From positions 62,001 through 126,000 of the forward strand of contig WPDH01000159.1 in the NCBI GenBank assembly GCA_019137255.1: a stretch of DNA of 64,000 nt. Direction: 5' to 3'. Each line of letters starts with the position of its first letter. The stretch's first letter is position 1. This document shows, piece by piece, positions 21,791-32,359 of the stretch. Source of the stretch: Corinectria fuckeliana (lineage: Eukaryota; Ascomycota; Sordariomycetes; Hypocreales; Nectriaceae). The notes beneath the pieces were generated by a model. It was not told the origin of the DNA, made no database searches, and worked only from the letters and a program-made list of their open reading frames with translations. The position numbers were made by a program, and so were the translations under genes.

Positions 21791-23793
21791 TTAGGCCTTC
21801 GCGGTGGCCTCGTTCTCCTTGTTCTCCTCGGGGTGAGCGCCGTTGACCTTGACACCGTTGGTCTTGGAAACGTCCTCGGCAACGCCGATGAGGACCGAGT
21901 ACTGGCCGCCGGCGCCGGCGGAAATGAGCTTCTTCTCGCGGACGGCGGTGTTGTCGATCAGGGTGGGAGTGTGGATGTCATCCAGAGTGCCCTGGCCGGT
22001 CTGGTAGTTGCTGGAGAAGCCCCAAGAGTAGGCCTTGCCGTCGGAAGTGATGGCAAAGTTGTTGTCCGTGCCAGCGGTGACGGTAACGGTATTTGGGACA
22101 TCTGTATCTAGTCAGCACTTGGCCATGCATGCAGTGAGTTGGCAGGAGGGTACTTACCAGGCTGCACGGTTGGCTTGAACAGAATGCGGGCATTGCCTCG
22201 CTCGTCGTAGATGGCGTTCTCCTCGCTCAGCTTGTCGAACTCGAAGCCGACCTGGTAGCCATCGACACGGCCCCAGGTGAGCAGGTCGCCCTTGTCGGAG
22301 CAAGCCAGAGAGTGGTGCTCGCCACCGTCGATGTCGGTGATGTCGTAGTCCTCGAGGGAAGTGATCTTGGCGGGGCGAAGGATGACGGCATCGTCCTCGC
22401 CAGCGTTGCCCTCGACACCGATCTCGCCAAAGTTGTTCAGGCCCCAGCCCCAGACCAGGCCCGTCTTGTCGATGGCGAAGCTGTGGTAGGAGCCGCAGGC
22501 GACCTTGACAATCTTGCCACGGGGCAGGCCGACGCCCTGGGGGACGAGCGACGACATCTTGTTGCGCTCGATGATGCGGCGGGCGAGCTGGTTCTGCTGG
22601 CCGCAGCCCCAGGCGGCAACGTTGCCCTTGTGGTCGAGGGCGAGGACGTGGTTGGACCCGGCAGCGAGCGACTTGATGTTCTTGAGCGATGGCAGCAGAG
22701 CAGGGGTGGACTGGATCTTGACCGTCTCGGAGAAGCCGAGGATGCCATCGCTGGAGCGGAAGGTGCCCCAGCCGTAGACGCGCCCATCCTCGGTGAGAGT
22801 GAAGCTAGCACTGTCACAGGCAACGACCTGGACGAACTTAGTGCCGGGGGCGAAGTGCTCGTCGGAGAGAGCAGTAGGTGTGCTCTCCTTGGGGTTGAGA
22901 CCCGTGTCGTCCTCATCCTCTGAATCAGAGTCCTCGGCGTCCACGTCGCGCAGGCCGCCATCCCAGGCAGTGTCTCGGCCCAGCGCGCCCTGGTCGTTGA
23001 CGCCCCAAGTCAGGATCTTGTTGTCGTGGGTCAGGGCGACGACGTGCATGCCGCCGCAGGAAACCTGGACGACGCCGACGTCGGCAGCAGACAGGTTCTC
23101 GTTGAGACGCGGGCGCTTGACATCGATGGGCTTCTTGGTGCCGACGCGTCTGCTGCCGAGGCCAAGCTCACCGGATGATCCCTCGCCGAAAACGTAGACG
23201 TCGAGGATCTGAGTTGGGGCCTCGTTGATCTTGCGGCCGATGCCAACAATTTTCTTGACGGCTGGCTTCTTGGTAGGGAGGGCAGTCTTCTTGGCAGGCG
23301 CAGGCTTGGCCTTGGTCTCGGGTTCGGGGCTCGAGTGTCCACTTTCCGACTCTTCGGCCTGGGGCTCTTCGACCTTCTTGGGCTCGTCGGCCTTGGGCGT
23401 CGCGGCTCTGGACTTCTTCTTGGCGGGCTCGTCGGCCTTGGTCTTGGGAGCGGCTGCCTTCGCCTTGGCAGCAGCGGGCTTCGCCTTGGCAGCAGCGGGC
23501 TTCGCCTTGGTGGCCTTGGCCGCGGGCTTCTTCACGGGCTTGACCTCGCGGGCGGTCTTGGTCTTCTTGCTCTTGGGGGCCTCAACCTCGGACTCGGGCT
23601 CGGTGCTCTCGGCCTTGCGCTTCTTTGACGCGCCATTGACCGCGGGCTCGGCCTTTTTCTTCTCGGCCGCCTTGACAGCGGGCTTCGCAGCGGCCTTGGT
23701 GGTCTTCTTGACGCTGGCGGTAGCAGTCGCGGACGCCTTCTTGGTGGTGGCGGCGGTCGCCTTGGGGGCGGCAGCCTTGGCTCGAGGCGCCAT
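21791..23793 (-). CDS. RCC1: RCC1-type guanine nucleotide exchange factor for Ran
   Basis: Exons 23793-22158 and 22101-21791 total 1947 nt (648 residues). RCC1 (yeast Prp20, fission yeast Pim1) sits on chromatin, charges Ran with GTP and sets nuclear transport direction. Residues about 1-200 are Ala/Lys/Pro-rich (histone-H1-like, with PAAAKAK repeats), probably DNA-binding and nuclear-targeting. The rest is a seven-blade propeller with repeats such as DVYVFGEGSSGELGLG, ILTWGVNDQGALGRDT, VYGWGTFRSSDGILGF, VAAWGCGQQNQLARR, VWGWGLNNFGEIG, LLTWGRVDGYQVG and AYSWGFSSNYQTG. The chosen start is MAPRAKAAAPK; an in-frame ATG 78 nt upstream (23871) would add a non-conserved leader. Confidence 0.94.
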
Positions 23794-24773
23794 CGCGTGC
23801 GGTGGTGGGACGGCGACGCGAAAGGAAAAGTTGGGTTTGCTTTGTGCAGGAGAATAGAGGGAATTCGGCAAGGGGCAGTTTGATATGAGGCTCGAAATTC
23901 GATTCTCGGGAGGCTCCAGAAGCTTTCCTCAAGGCTCGCGACAAGATGAAGGAAGGTGCTGGCTCAATGTTGATGGAGGCTGCGAAGTTGATGAGAACTG
24001 ATGTAGCTGCGAGAAGCTGGCGCGACGAACTGGCATGGGGAGGTTTTTTAGGGTGCGATCTGACCACCTGAGTTCCAGTGTTTTCCCAGTGCGTTCCAGG
24101 GGATCGGGGCTCTATTGTTGGTCTACTACGGCCTAGTTTGTCAGGGATGTTTGCCCGAAAACGATCCACACCGCCTTGGAGCTTGGTTAGCTTGGATGGA
24201 TTTGTCCGGCAGAATATCTTCTAGCTCCAGGTTCATCCAAAATGGGGGTCAGAAGGCGAGGGCGGTCAAACAGGTCCGAGCTTTTATTCTCAATTAGGAC
24301 AATAATAGTTGCTCTGCTGGTTGCGCTCTTGCTATTGTTCCTCATCGTTTGTACAACAGATGTTGACACAGAGTCCGTTCTGGCATTCCTCATTGTGTTT
24401 CTCGCTCTTGGCTCACAATAAGAACTGAGAGAAACAAACTCCGTGCAGTCAGTAGAACGGACTCGTTTTGCATCAGTAAACCGAATGCGCATATTTGCAA
24501 ACAGCCCTTGCGGCTCCTTGCGGTGCGAGAAAGGCTCTTTTTCCTTTACTCTTCTCAAACAGGTTTCGCGAAGATTCCCACAGTCGAGCACATTTATCAA
24601 GGGTATTGTCTTGCTTGTTTGCTTGTTTGTTTGTCTGTTTTGTAGTGGTGTCCTGCCCAGTCGCCCATTCAGCCAGCCATGCCCAAACCGTCGCGCCGTA
24701 AACGCCGTCCCATTCGTTCGAAATCACCAAACTCGTCCATAAAAGTCGTTTTGCCACGCCCCTGATCGATCGT
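23794..24773. other. Intergenic between RCC1 and the CxC-repeat gene
   Basis: RCC1 promoter side plus the 3' region of the gene at 24774. Around 24604-24642 there is a short run of TTGC/TTGT tetramers. No gene supported. Confidence 0.55.
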
Positions 24774-25228
24774 CTATCGAGAGGTAAAGTCGACCTCGTT
24801 GGCAGGGTTGTACCCACCATCCGCCGCCTTCTCACACGTGCAAGCGTCTACACAATACATGGGTCAGTTAGAGCGTCTCAAAACACCGGAAATGGACACA
24901 GTGCAACGTACCCGCTGGTCGCGATCCGCACTGGCACGTCGAGCCCTGGAGCGTCGAGTTCTCGGACGAGGCGCGGTCGCAGGTGCATTCGCCCGCTGGG
25001 CGAGCGCGGCACGAGCATCGAGGGCCGCTGATGCTGTTCTCGTCGGTGGCCTTGGCGCAGGTGCAGTGAAGAGCCGACTTCTGGCCGCAGGAGCAGGTGG
25101 CTTGCTTGGCTGGAGAGGAGAAGACTCGTGTTAGTGGAACTGGTCCGCAGGCTGCGCGTGGGGCTGTACGTACCACAGGCGCACTCGGAGGTGCCCTTGG
25201 CGCAGCAGGTGGAAGCCTTGGGAGTCAT
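24774..25228 (-). CDS. Metallothionein-like CxC-repeat protein
   Basis: Exons 25228-25174, 25109-24912 and 24847-24774 total 327 nt (108 residues). The protein has 16 cysteines: a CC at residues 8-9 and seven CxC pairs (CAC, CSC, CTC, CSC, CTC, CQC, CTC). They are arranged in about three tandem units of 27 residues of the form CxC...RPAGxCxC.RA..EN....G. This pattern recurs in small uncharacterised proteins of filamentous ascomycetes. Metal (copper or zinc) binding is inferred from the CxC density, not shown. There is no signal peptide. The C-terminus (YNPANEVDFTSR) lacks Cys. Splice sites GTACGT...CTCCAG and GTACGT...TGTGTAG keep frame. Confidence 0.85.
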
Positions 25229-26093
25229 TGTTGTGTTTGTTGTTGAGGTTCGTGAATGCGAGGTGAGGTGAGCGTGAATTGATGGTGTAGGTGTGAGAAT
25301 GGAGCTCTGGCTATTAGATTGCCTGATTAGGGATTGATGAATAGAGAGCTCTTTCGCCTGGGCTCTTTCAACTTATTTGTACCTTCAGATGATTCCAGGA
25401 TGGGTCCACATTCCATAAAGGTTCGCCGCCGCGAGTCTCGATGCCAGTAATCGCCCGGTCTTTGATTGGCCAAGAGTCTTGATGACCACCCCCTCAGCCA
25501 ATCAGCGCTTGCTTATTTCCAACATTTGCCTTCGCTCGAATGTCACCGTCACCGACCTTGGCTCATCATGAATAATCACATGATGGGGCTCTGTCATGGC
25601 TTGTAAGCTGATCAGCCTCTCTCCGTTTGTTGAAGACTGCTCTATTAGAAAGGAAACGGAGCTGCTTTGCTTGACTCTCTATTTACTGCTAATCTTTTCT
25701 TCACTAAGTACAGCGTCAGCAGCCGGAGTTCCCGTTCTTCGCCTCCAAGCTTGTCTTGGCAGGTACTTCGCAGTCCATGATTGCAGCAAAACGTCAGCCA
25801 TGATAAAAGTCGTGCCACATGCGTATGCATCGTACGGCCCCAGGTCTCGCGGCGCCGTGCTGGGACGCCAAGCTCCGACCCCGCTCCGGCCTCTTCCGAT
25901 CTGCCAAGCCTGGATGTCCGTACCGGACGCTTCTCTCTGCCCGACAATGTTGGGGCCAGAAGCCACATTGGCGAGAAGGCACGCCTTGTCTGCTACGTTT
26001 TGACTCTAAATACGTATCCCTCTGAGAGTATAGGCGCCGTTGAGTCTGTCCAGCCCTGGAAGCCGAGAAGGGCGCAAAATGGACAATTTCCAA
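25229..26093. other. Intergenic, promoter of the CxC-repeat gene
   Basis: No gene I can defend. A 135-codon plus-strand open frame at 25596-26003 has a hydrophobic N-terminus but overlaps open frames on the other strand and shows no family resemblance. Confidence 0.5.
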
Positions 26094-26369
26094 GAGTCGT
26101 GCTATTCGGGCTGTACTGTATTTCTATTCGGGCTGTAAACCCACTGTTCTTGCCCTTCTTACTAGACATCACAGTCTTAGATAATGCCTTAGTGTGTGAT
26201 GATGCCCTGACTTCCTAACACTCTAACGCTTTAACACCCTGATGCCCTGACCGCTCTGTTATTATTCATACAAAGACTGTACTTAAGGAGAACACAGGAG
26301 TCAGAGTTGATAAGGGCGTGTGATATACAGCCCGACTAGACATATAACACAGCCCGAATAGCATGACTC
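26094..26369. mobile_element. MITE copy C, complete, 276 bp, hAT-like
   Basis: The left terminus GAGTCGTGCTATTCGGGCTG and its near-perfect complement at 26349-26369 form terminal inverted repeats. A second copy of ATTCGGGCTGTA lies about 23 bp inside the left end, and ACAGCCCGACTAG similarly inside the right end. The 8-bp flanks are atttccaa (26086-26093) and atttctaa (26370-26377), a target duplication with one mismatch. The core (26190-26265) is a run of degenerate CTAA-type 10-bp units. No coding capacity. It lies 240 bp upstream of the D-amino-acid oxidase start. Confidence 0.88.
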
Positions 26370-26609
26370 ATTTCTAAACTTGCTCTGAGTCGCAGTCGTT
26401 CGACCATTCCTTGCCGCAACTCGACCTGGCACAAAGTCCGCAATCGGAATCGCAGCCTTACATAATGAGTCTGATTCCTACTCGTTGTTACTCAGAAGTC
26501 GCATTGTCCTCGGGGTTCATGTCCCTTAGTAACGCTACACGCATCTCCCCACTGTGCCTTCAACGAATCCGTAAAGTTGACCCCCAGACCAACCGTCAAC
26601 ACCTCAACA

Positions 26610-27886
26610 ATGTCCCAAACGCCATCCACGCCTACAATCGTCGTCATAGGGTAAGCTGCCTCTATCAACCCACACTCTCACTCGCCCCCAACTAAACAAA
26701 CGAGCCGCCAGCGCCGGAATCATCGGCCTGACCAGCGCCCTGAGCATCCAGCGCCTCCTCTCAGAACGCGCCTCAAACCCCCCGACCAGAGTCCTCCTCG
26801 CCGCCCGGGAATGGCCCACCTCGATCCCCGGCGCGCCCCCGCACCACTCGGCCGACTACGCGTCCATGTGGGCCGGCGCCCACGTGCGGCCCATCCCGGC
26901 TTCGACGCCGCAGCTGCGCCGCGAGGCCGAGTGGCTGAAGGAGACGGTCGCCGAGTTCCGACGCTCCCTGGAGCGCGACCCGTCGGCGGGGCTCAGCCAG
27001 GTCCCCGGCGTCGAGTACCTCGGGGTGCCGACGCCGGAGTACGAGGCGTGGGATGCGCAGAGCTATGCCGATGAGAGCGGCCTGAGCGGCTTCCGGAGGT
27101 ACGCGGCTGGGGATCTGCCCGAGGGCATCTGCCTTGGGTTCGAGTACCAGACGTACTGCGTCAACTCGCCCTTGTACTGCGGCAGTCTGCTGCGCAAATT
27201 CATCCTCCAGGGCGGACACACGCTGCACCAAGACTTCAGGAGTGAATGGGAGCCATACAGCTGGGGCTCGCACATCAAGGCAGTCATCAACGCGAGCGGC
27301 ACGGGCTTCGGCGATCCTAAATCCTACCCCATTCGAGGTCAGCTATCCCACGTTTCTTCCCCTTATGGTCTCTGGACTTGAACCGAGCTGAGCGGCCGTT
27401 AATCCTACTGCAGGTCAAATCGTCTTGACGAACCTCTCATCCGCCGTGAAAACAATCACGGCCCAGAACTCGGACGGGTCGTGGAGCTTCGTCATCCCGC
27501 GCGGATTCAACGGCGGGACAATCGTTGGCGGCACCAAGGAACCCCACGACTGGGGGCTTGAGCCGTCGGTGGCAGTCCGCCGCCGCCTTCTAGAGTCTGC
27601 CCGGCGCATCATCCTGGAATCATGCAACCAGCCGGCCGGGGGTCCGTCGGCCGACGCGGCAGATGTTCAAGTCATCAAGGACATTGTCGGACGCCGGCCG
27701 GCGAGGGACGGAGGCATGAGAGTCGAAACGGAAACTAGAGACGGCGCCGATGGGGTGCAGAGTGTCGTCCATGCGTACGGCGCGGGCGGACGTGGCTACG
27801 AGCTTTCATGGGGGGTTGCTAATGAGGTGCAACGGCTGGTGCGGGAGCTTTTGCCGGTTGTGACTACGGCGCAGTCCAAATTGTAG
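26610..27886 (+). CDS. FAD-dependent D-amino-acid oxidase family protein
   Basis: Exons 26610-26650, 26712-27337 and 27414-27886 total 1140 nt (379 residues). DAO-family enzymes oxidatively deaminate D-amino acids to keto acids with release of ammonia and peroxide, usually in peroxisomes. The FAD motif IVVIGAGIIGLTSAL is restored by the first splice. SADYASMWAGAHVRPIP and the C-terminal YGAGGRGYELSWGVANEV (FAD/substrate-site Gly-rich and Arg-containing segment) are typical, as is GFNGGTIVGGTKEPHDWG. The extreme C-terminus is QSKL, a plausible PTS1 peroxisomal signal (SKL). The last codon and stop (ttg tag) lie in the 8-bp target duplication of MITE copy D, which starts on the next base. Confidence 0.9.
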
Positions 27887-28132
27887 GAGTTGTGCTATTC
27901 TGTAAACTCACACTACTTATTAGATACTTATCATTCGTTTTATTACAGTCCTAATTCCTAATGCCTAAACTCTATAACGCTCTACCACTATAATACCTTA
28001 ATGCCTTAACTGCTCTATCTTTATAAATAGCGAGACTATTTAAGGAGAGTAAAAGCCTAAATAAGTATATAGTATATAATATACAGCCCGACTAGAATAT
28101 CATACAGCCTGAATAGCACAACTCAATTGTAG
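27879..28132. mobile_element. MITE copy D with 8-bp target duplication at a stop codon
   Basis: The element spans 27887-28124 (238 bp). Both flanks are AATTGTAG (27879-27886 and 28125-28132), an exact 8-bp target duplication. The left end begins GAGTTGTGCTATTCTGTA, missing four bases (GGGC) found in other copies. The right end is TACAGCCTGAATAGCACAAC plus TC. The core has the CTAA-type 10-bp units and CTGCTCTATCTTTATAAATA. The left copy of the duplication carries the stop codon TAG of the D-amino-acid oxidase gene, so the gene's whole 3' untranslated region now begins in the transposon. Confidence 0.92.
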
Positions 28133-28227
28133 ACTCTGGCTGTCATCTAATTGAAGCTAGAATATCATCTCCGTCTCAACGAGAGATGGTCGAGATATCT
28201 AGCAGACAAAGTAAAAGGCCGTCTGTA

Positions 28228-29354
28228 TCAAAGCGTTTCAGTAGGATCCCTGAAGTGACATGTTAGCTTCGCTCCTCATCCCACAACCAGGACGACTTAC
28301 CAGTCAGTCACCAATCTCTCGTCCAAAGCATCCAGCGCAGCCACATCATCGTGCTCCATCTCAAACCCATCCACGCTCGCGTTCTCAATCATGCGCTCCC
28401 GGCGAGTGGACTTGGGCAGCGTCACCATGCCATGCTGCAGCGACCACCTAGCGCTCCAGAGTCAGCTACACCGTAGCCCGGAGCTTCGGGCTGCTGCACT
28501 TACTTGACGAACACTTGAGCAGGCGTGCAGGAGTATTTCTTGGCCAGCTCGACGATCTTGGGGTGCTTGAAGCGCATGGCTCTGGCGAGAGGCGCGTATG
28601 CTTCGATGGTGATGCTGTGTTTGGCACAAGTCTCCCGGATGCCTGTCTGGGTGTTGAAGGGGTGGACTTCGATCTGGTTGATGACTGGGGCTACCCGGGG
28701 ACTGGACGAGATCAACTCTTCAATCTGCAGCATCGTCAGCCATCTCCTTCAACATGAAAACAAAGCCCGAGATCCGACTCCGACTCACGTGGGCAGCGCC
28801 GTAGTTGCTCACGCCCGCCATCCTAACCTCGCCCTCCCCGACCGCATCCTCCAACGCCTTCCAGCTCGTCAGGCGGGCCTCCTCCCCCCCATACGGGCTA
28901 TGCAGCAGGAACAGGTCGATGTACCCGAGCCCGGCGACGTCGACCGACTCCTTGATGGAGCGCCGCACGGCGTCGTACGACGTCTTGTTGCTGGCCAGCT
29001 TGGACGTGTAGAAGACGTCTTCGCGCGTGAGCCCCTGCGCGTTGTCCCCACTGGCGAGGAAGTCCCGGATCGCCTTCCCGGCCTCCCGCTCGTTGTGGTA
29101 CATCTGCGCGCAGTCGAAGCCGCGGTAGCCCAGCGAGAGGCCCGCCTTGACTGCGTGGGCGGCTTCCTTGCCGCTCATCATGTACAGGCCGAGCTGCACC
29201 TGGGGAATGGTCAAGCCATTGGCGAGCTTGAATGGGAGTTAGTGGCATTTCTCAGATAGGCCTTGTGAGGTTCTGGCGATGATGGGGTGAGAGGTTCAGC
29301 CGGCGGACTTACTGTCAGTCGGGATGCCAGAAGCGGGGGGGTCTTTGTTGTCAT
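28228..29354 (-). CDS. Aldo-keto reductase
   Basis: Exons 29354-29313, 29226-28789, 28724-28504, 28447-28301 and 28249-28228 total 870 nt (289 residues). NADPH-dependent carbonyl reductase of the AKR superfamily, cytosolic. The catalytic tetrad is visible: Asp and Tyr in YRGFDCAQMYHNEREAG, Lys in VFYTSKLASNK, His in IDLFLLHSPYG. The barrel continues with VINQIEVHPF, YAPLAR and VTLPKSTRRERMIEN. The start exon reads MTTKTPPLLASRLT and splices to LANGLTIPQVQLG. The last exon is only 22 nt and gives the usual end VTDWDPTETL; without that splice the protein stops one codon after TDW. Substrate unknown. MITE E lies 218 bp upstream of the start codon. Confidence 0.92.
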
Positions 29355-29563
29355 GGTTGGTAGCTTCACTGTGAACCAGACGATATTCTTCGGATGTGCA
29401 GAGTCGATTTGGTGTAAATGGATGCTTCGGAAGCAGGGAGAGCTGAAGAAAGGAGAGATTGATAAAGAGCATCTGTATCAACCTAACATGCCCTCGGAAA
29501 GGAATCGGAGGCGGGGGTGGTGGGGCTTGTAGAGACGTCATAATCTCGTCCTTGATTGCTCGA

Positions 29564-29799
29564 ATAATCAGAAGTCGTGCTATTCGGGCTGTATTTCACA
29601 TGCTATATGCTTATTCGGGCCTTTACTATATCTTCTCTCTTATAATAGTCTTGTATGGAGTTTAGGCATCAGGGAGTCAGGGCACTAAATAGAGCATAGG
29701 GAATCGGGAATGCGGTAAAGTGAACGATATGGTAAGAAGTGTGAGGTTACAGCCCGAATAGATGTATAATACAGCCCGAATAGCACAACTCATAATCAG
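29564..29799. mobile_element. MITE copy E with 8-bp target duplication
   Basis: The element spans 29572-29791 (220 bp). Its flanks are ATAATCAG on both sides (29564-29571 and 29792-29799), an exact target duplication. The left end is AAGTCGTGCTATTCGGGCTG and the right end is its complement. Each end has a second, internal ATTCGGGC-type repeat (tattcgggcc near 29614; acagcccgaatag near 29751). The core is in TTAG orientation, opposite to copies C and D. The element lies in the upstream region of the aldo-keto reductase gene. Confidence 0.92.
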
Positions 29800-29982
29800 T
29801 CGTCTATAACATAACGTAACGCTTTTTAACTGAGGTGCTGTTCATTCCTTGCCTCCAAACATTCCAAGAATTAGACGTGCGACTCCGCGCACGGAAGATA
29901 TTACAACATCGCTATAGATACAGACAGGCACCCGGCCCCGTTTCGTCTCGTCTCGTCAACGCATAACCCTTTTCTTCGTCGC

Positions 29983-32359
29983 TCATTGCGGGTTGAACCC
30001 CGTATACCCGTTCCCAATCCCGTCGTAGCCCTGCGGATACATCTGCGGCATCCAGCTCATGTATTCCGTCTGCGGCGTCAGGCCCCCGGCCCCCGGCACG
30101 AACTGGTCCGGAACGCCCATGGAGCACTCGTCCAGCTGCTGGTAGATGACGCTGTTGTTCCATGCCTGCACGGCGGCCGGGTCCATCGACGGCGCGGCGG
30201 CGATGCCGAGCGGCGGCTGCGGTTGTTGGCGCATCAGCGGCTCGTCGAAGGCGCCGGCGCCGGCGGGCATCGTCGTCGTCGTCGTCGTCGCCGCCGCGGG
30301 CAGGACTTCGCGCACCGTCTCGGGCACGAGGCTGCTCCCCCGGCGCGGGCCGCCCTTGACGGTGCGCACGCTGTCCTTGTGGCCGAGCCCCAGGGCCATG
30401 ACGCTGCCGCTCTCCTCGGAGCCGTCGTCCATGACCACGCCCGAGTCCGGCCTCGGCATGATGCCCCTGCTCTTCCGCTGGACGATGCTCTGCGGGGTCT
30501 GGGTCTTGGCGAGCTCGCTCTTCTTGTTGCTGCGGTTGGTGTAGGGCATGTTCTGCGCGTCTGCGATGCACTTGTCCAGCGTTTCCACGAAGCACTGGTG
30601 GAACTTGGTGGAGAGCGTCTCCAGCGTGGCCGGGTTGGAGATCTTGTCGCGGAGGGAGAGCTGTAGCTGTTCGAACGAGACTAGGTAGTTTGAAGTGAGC
30701 TCGAAGTGCTCGATAACTGGAGTGAAGTCTAGTTTTGTGTCTGTGTCAGCAAGATTGCCCTCCTTGAATCACGGGAGTTGCACCTACCAAAGGCTTTGAT
30801 GTGCCGGTCGTCGTCGTCGGGGAACAGGATGGTCCAAATCTCCCGCCACTGGATCTCAGGCGAAGCGCCGCTCGCGCGCTTCCGGCTCAGCAGCTTCGTG
30901 GCCGTGGTCGAGTCGATGCCGCTCTCGACGTCGTGGTCGGTAATGTCGCAGATCAACTCCTTTGGTAGCCGGCGGTGATCGCGGAGTTCCTTTCCTGTCG
31001 CAAAGTCGCGATTGCACCTGTCGCAGACGAAGGCGGTGGGGTCGTCGCGCTTGTGCTGCTTGACGATGTGTTGCCTACGCGGTACCCAGTTAGCACCCGC
31101 AACCGTTGCGACCGTTTGCGACGGATGAGAACTCACCTTAGCTCTGCGAATTTGGGGAAGTACGTCATGGCGCAGCTGTGGTGGTCTCTCACGTTGAACC
31201 GATGAGGGTTTCGCTTTCGGAACGGGCAGCTCAGGCGGAGGTTCTCGTCCTCTCGAGGATTGGGTCGCGCTCGCTTGGTGGGCAGGTAGCCTGATCCCTC
31301 GCCGTCGCTGAACTCGTCGCCGTCGTCGTCGCGTTTTCCTAGCTTCTTCCTCTTGCCTCCTCGTCGAGGGTCGCCCCCGAGGCCTTCCTGCGAGGGGGTC
31401 GACGACGAGCTCGAGCTCGACATGGTGTGCGACAGCTGGGTGTCCGAGGGGGCTTTCCAGATGTGCTTGTCGATGTCCTGGATGAAGTTGGCGACCAAGC
31501 CGTGTGCCGCGGCTCGGGAAATGGAGGCCTCGTTGATGTCAATGCCGTACACCAGCTGGAGGGTGCAGCCGAGCAGCACGTCGGCGTCGTCCCTGGAGAG
31601 GTCGTCGGAGGTTGTGGAACTGCCCTCCCACTTCTGGGTGTTGGCGTCGCACTCCCCGGCATCGGTCTCGGTGTCGGCATCGCCGTCGGCGTCGTCCTCG
31701 GCGCCAGCAACGTCCATGGACTCGACTTCAGTGCTGGCGTCTTCGTCCTTGACCGGCGACTCGGCGACGGGGCTAGAATCGGGTTAGCGACGGCGCAGGC
31801 GGCTCGGAAACCAGGCGCAAGCTCACGTGTCGGGCTGCGACAGTCTGGGGTGGTGCAGATCCTCGCGCAGGCGGCGGATCTTGAGCTCGAAGTCCGGGTA
31901 GCCGGTGACGATGGGGCCGTCGTCCTCGTCGTTGACAAAGGTCGAGCAGGTGCCGTTGGAGGGCTGGTGGCGGTGGCAGATGCGGCTGGTCGGCCGGGAG
32001 TCTCCGATGCTGGCCGACGCAAACATGTCCTGGACGTCGCTGGCGTAGCTGGTGCTGATGGGGCTCGCCAGCGTGGAGAGCGAGTGCGTGGTGGCCGAGT
32101 CCGGGACGTTGGCCGACGAGATGCTGCTGATGGAGGACTCGGTGGGCGACCTCAGGCGGAAGGCCCCCGGGGCGAAATGGAGGCTCTCGGGGACGCGCTT
32201 GGTGCGCCCATCGCCGTGGGTCGCCAGGCCGGGGAGCTTGGAGAGGCCCGGGTCGCTGTGGCGGTCGCCGTGGCGGACATCGCGGGTGCGGAGGGGGAGG
32301 TGGTGAAGGCCGGTCTCGGGGAAGCGGTTGCTGCTGTTGCTGCTGTGGTGGTCCGTCAT
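29983..32359 (-). CDS. Fungal C2H2-like zinc finger regulator, uncharacterised
   Basis: Exons 32359-31827, 31772-31137, 31074-30788 and 30728-29983 total 2202 nt (733 residues). A disordered Ser-rich N-terminus and an acidic stretch (about 170-240) are followed by a basic patch (GGKRKKLGKRDDD). Then comes the conserved core LSCPFRKRNPHRFNVRDHHS, CAMTYFPKFAELRQHIVKQH and FVCDRCNRDFATGKELRDHR. This resembles the atypical zinc-finger module of a Pezizomycotina-specific protein group. The spacing is not that of classical C2H2 arrays. The C-terminal third is low-complexity, with a Thr run from a GTC/GTT trinucleotide repeat. A nuclear regulatory role is inferred. An alternative start at 32389 would add ten residues. 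Confidence 0.75.

Noticed and set aside
22312..22923. 203-codon plus-strand frame
   Set aside because: Lies antisense within the RCC1 propeller coding region.
23794..23871. Longer RCC1 start at 23871
   Set aside because: The added leader is not conserved-looking; MAPRAKAAAPK fits a basic nuclear N-terminus better. Not excluded.
25596..26003. 135-codon frame with a hydrophobic N-terminus, a possible small secreted protein
   Set aside because: Several overlapping frames on both strands, no family resemblance and no clear promoter; probably chance. Transcript data could revive it.
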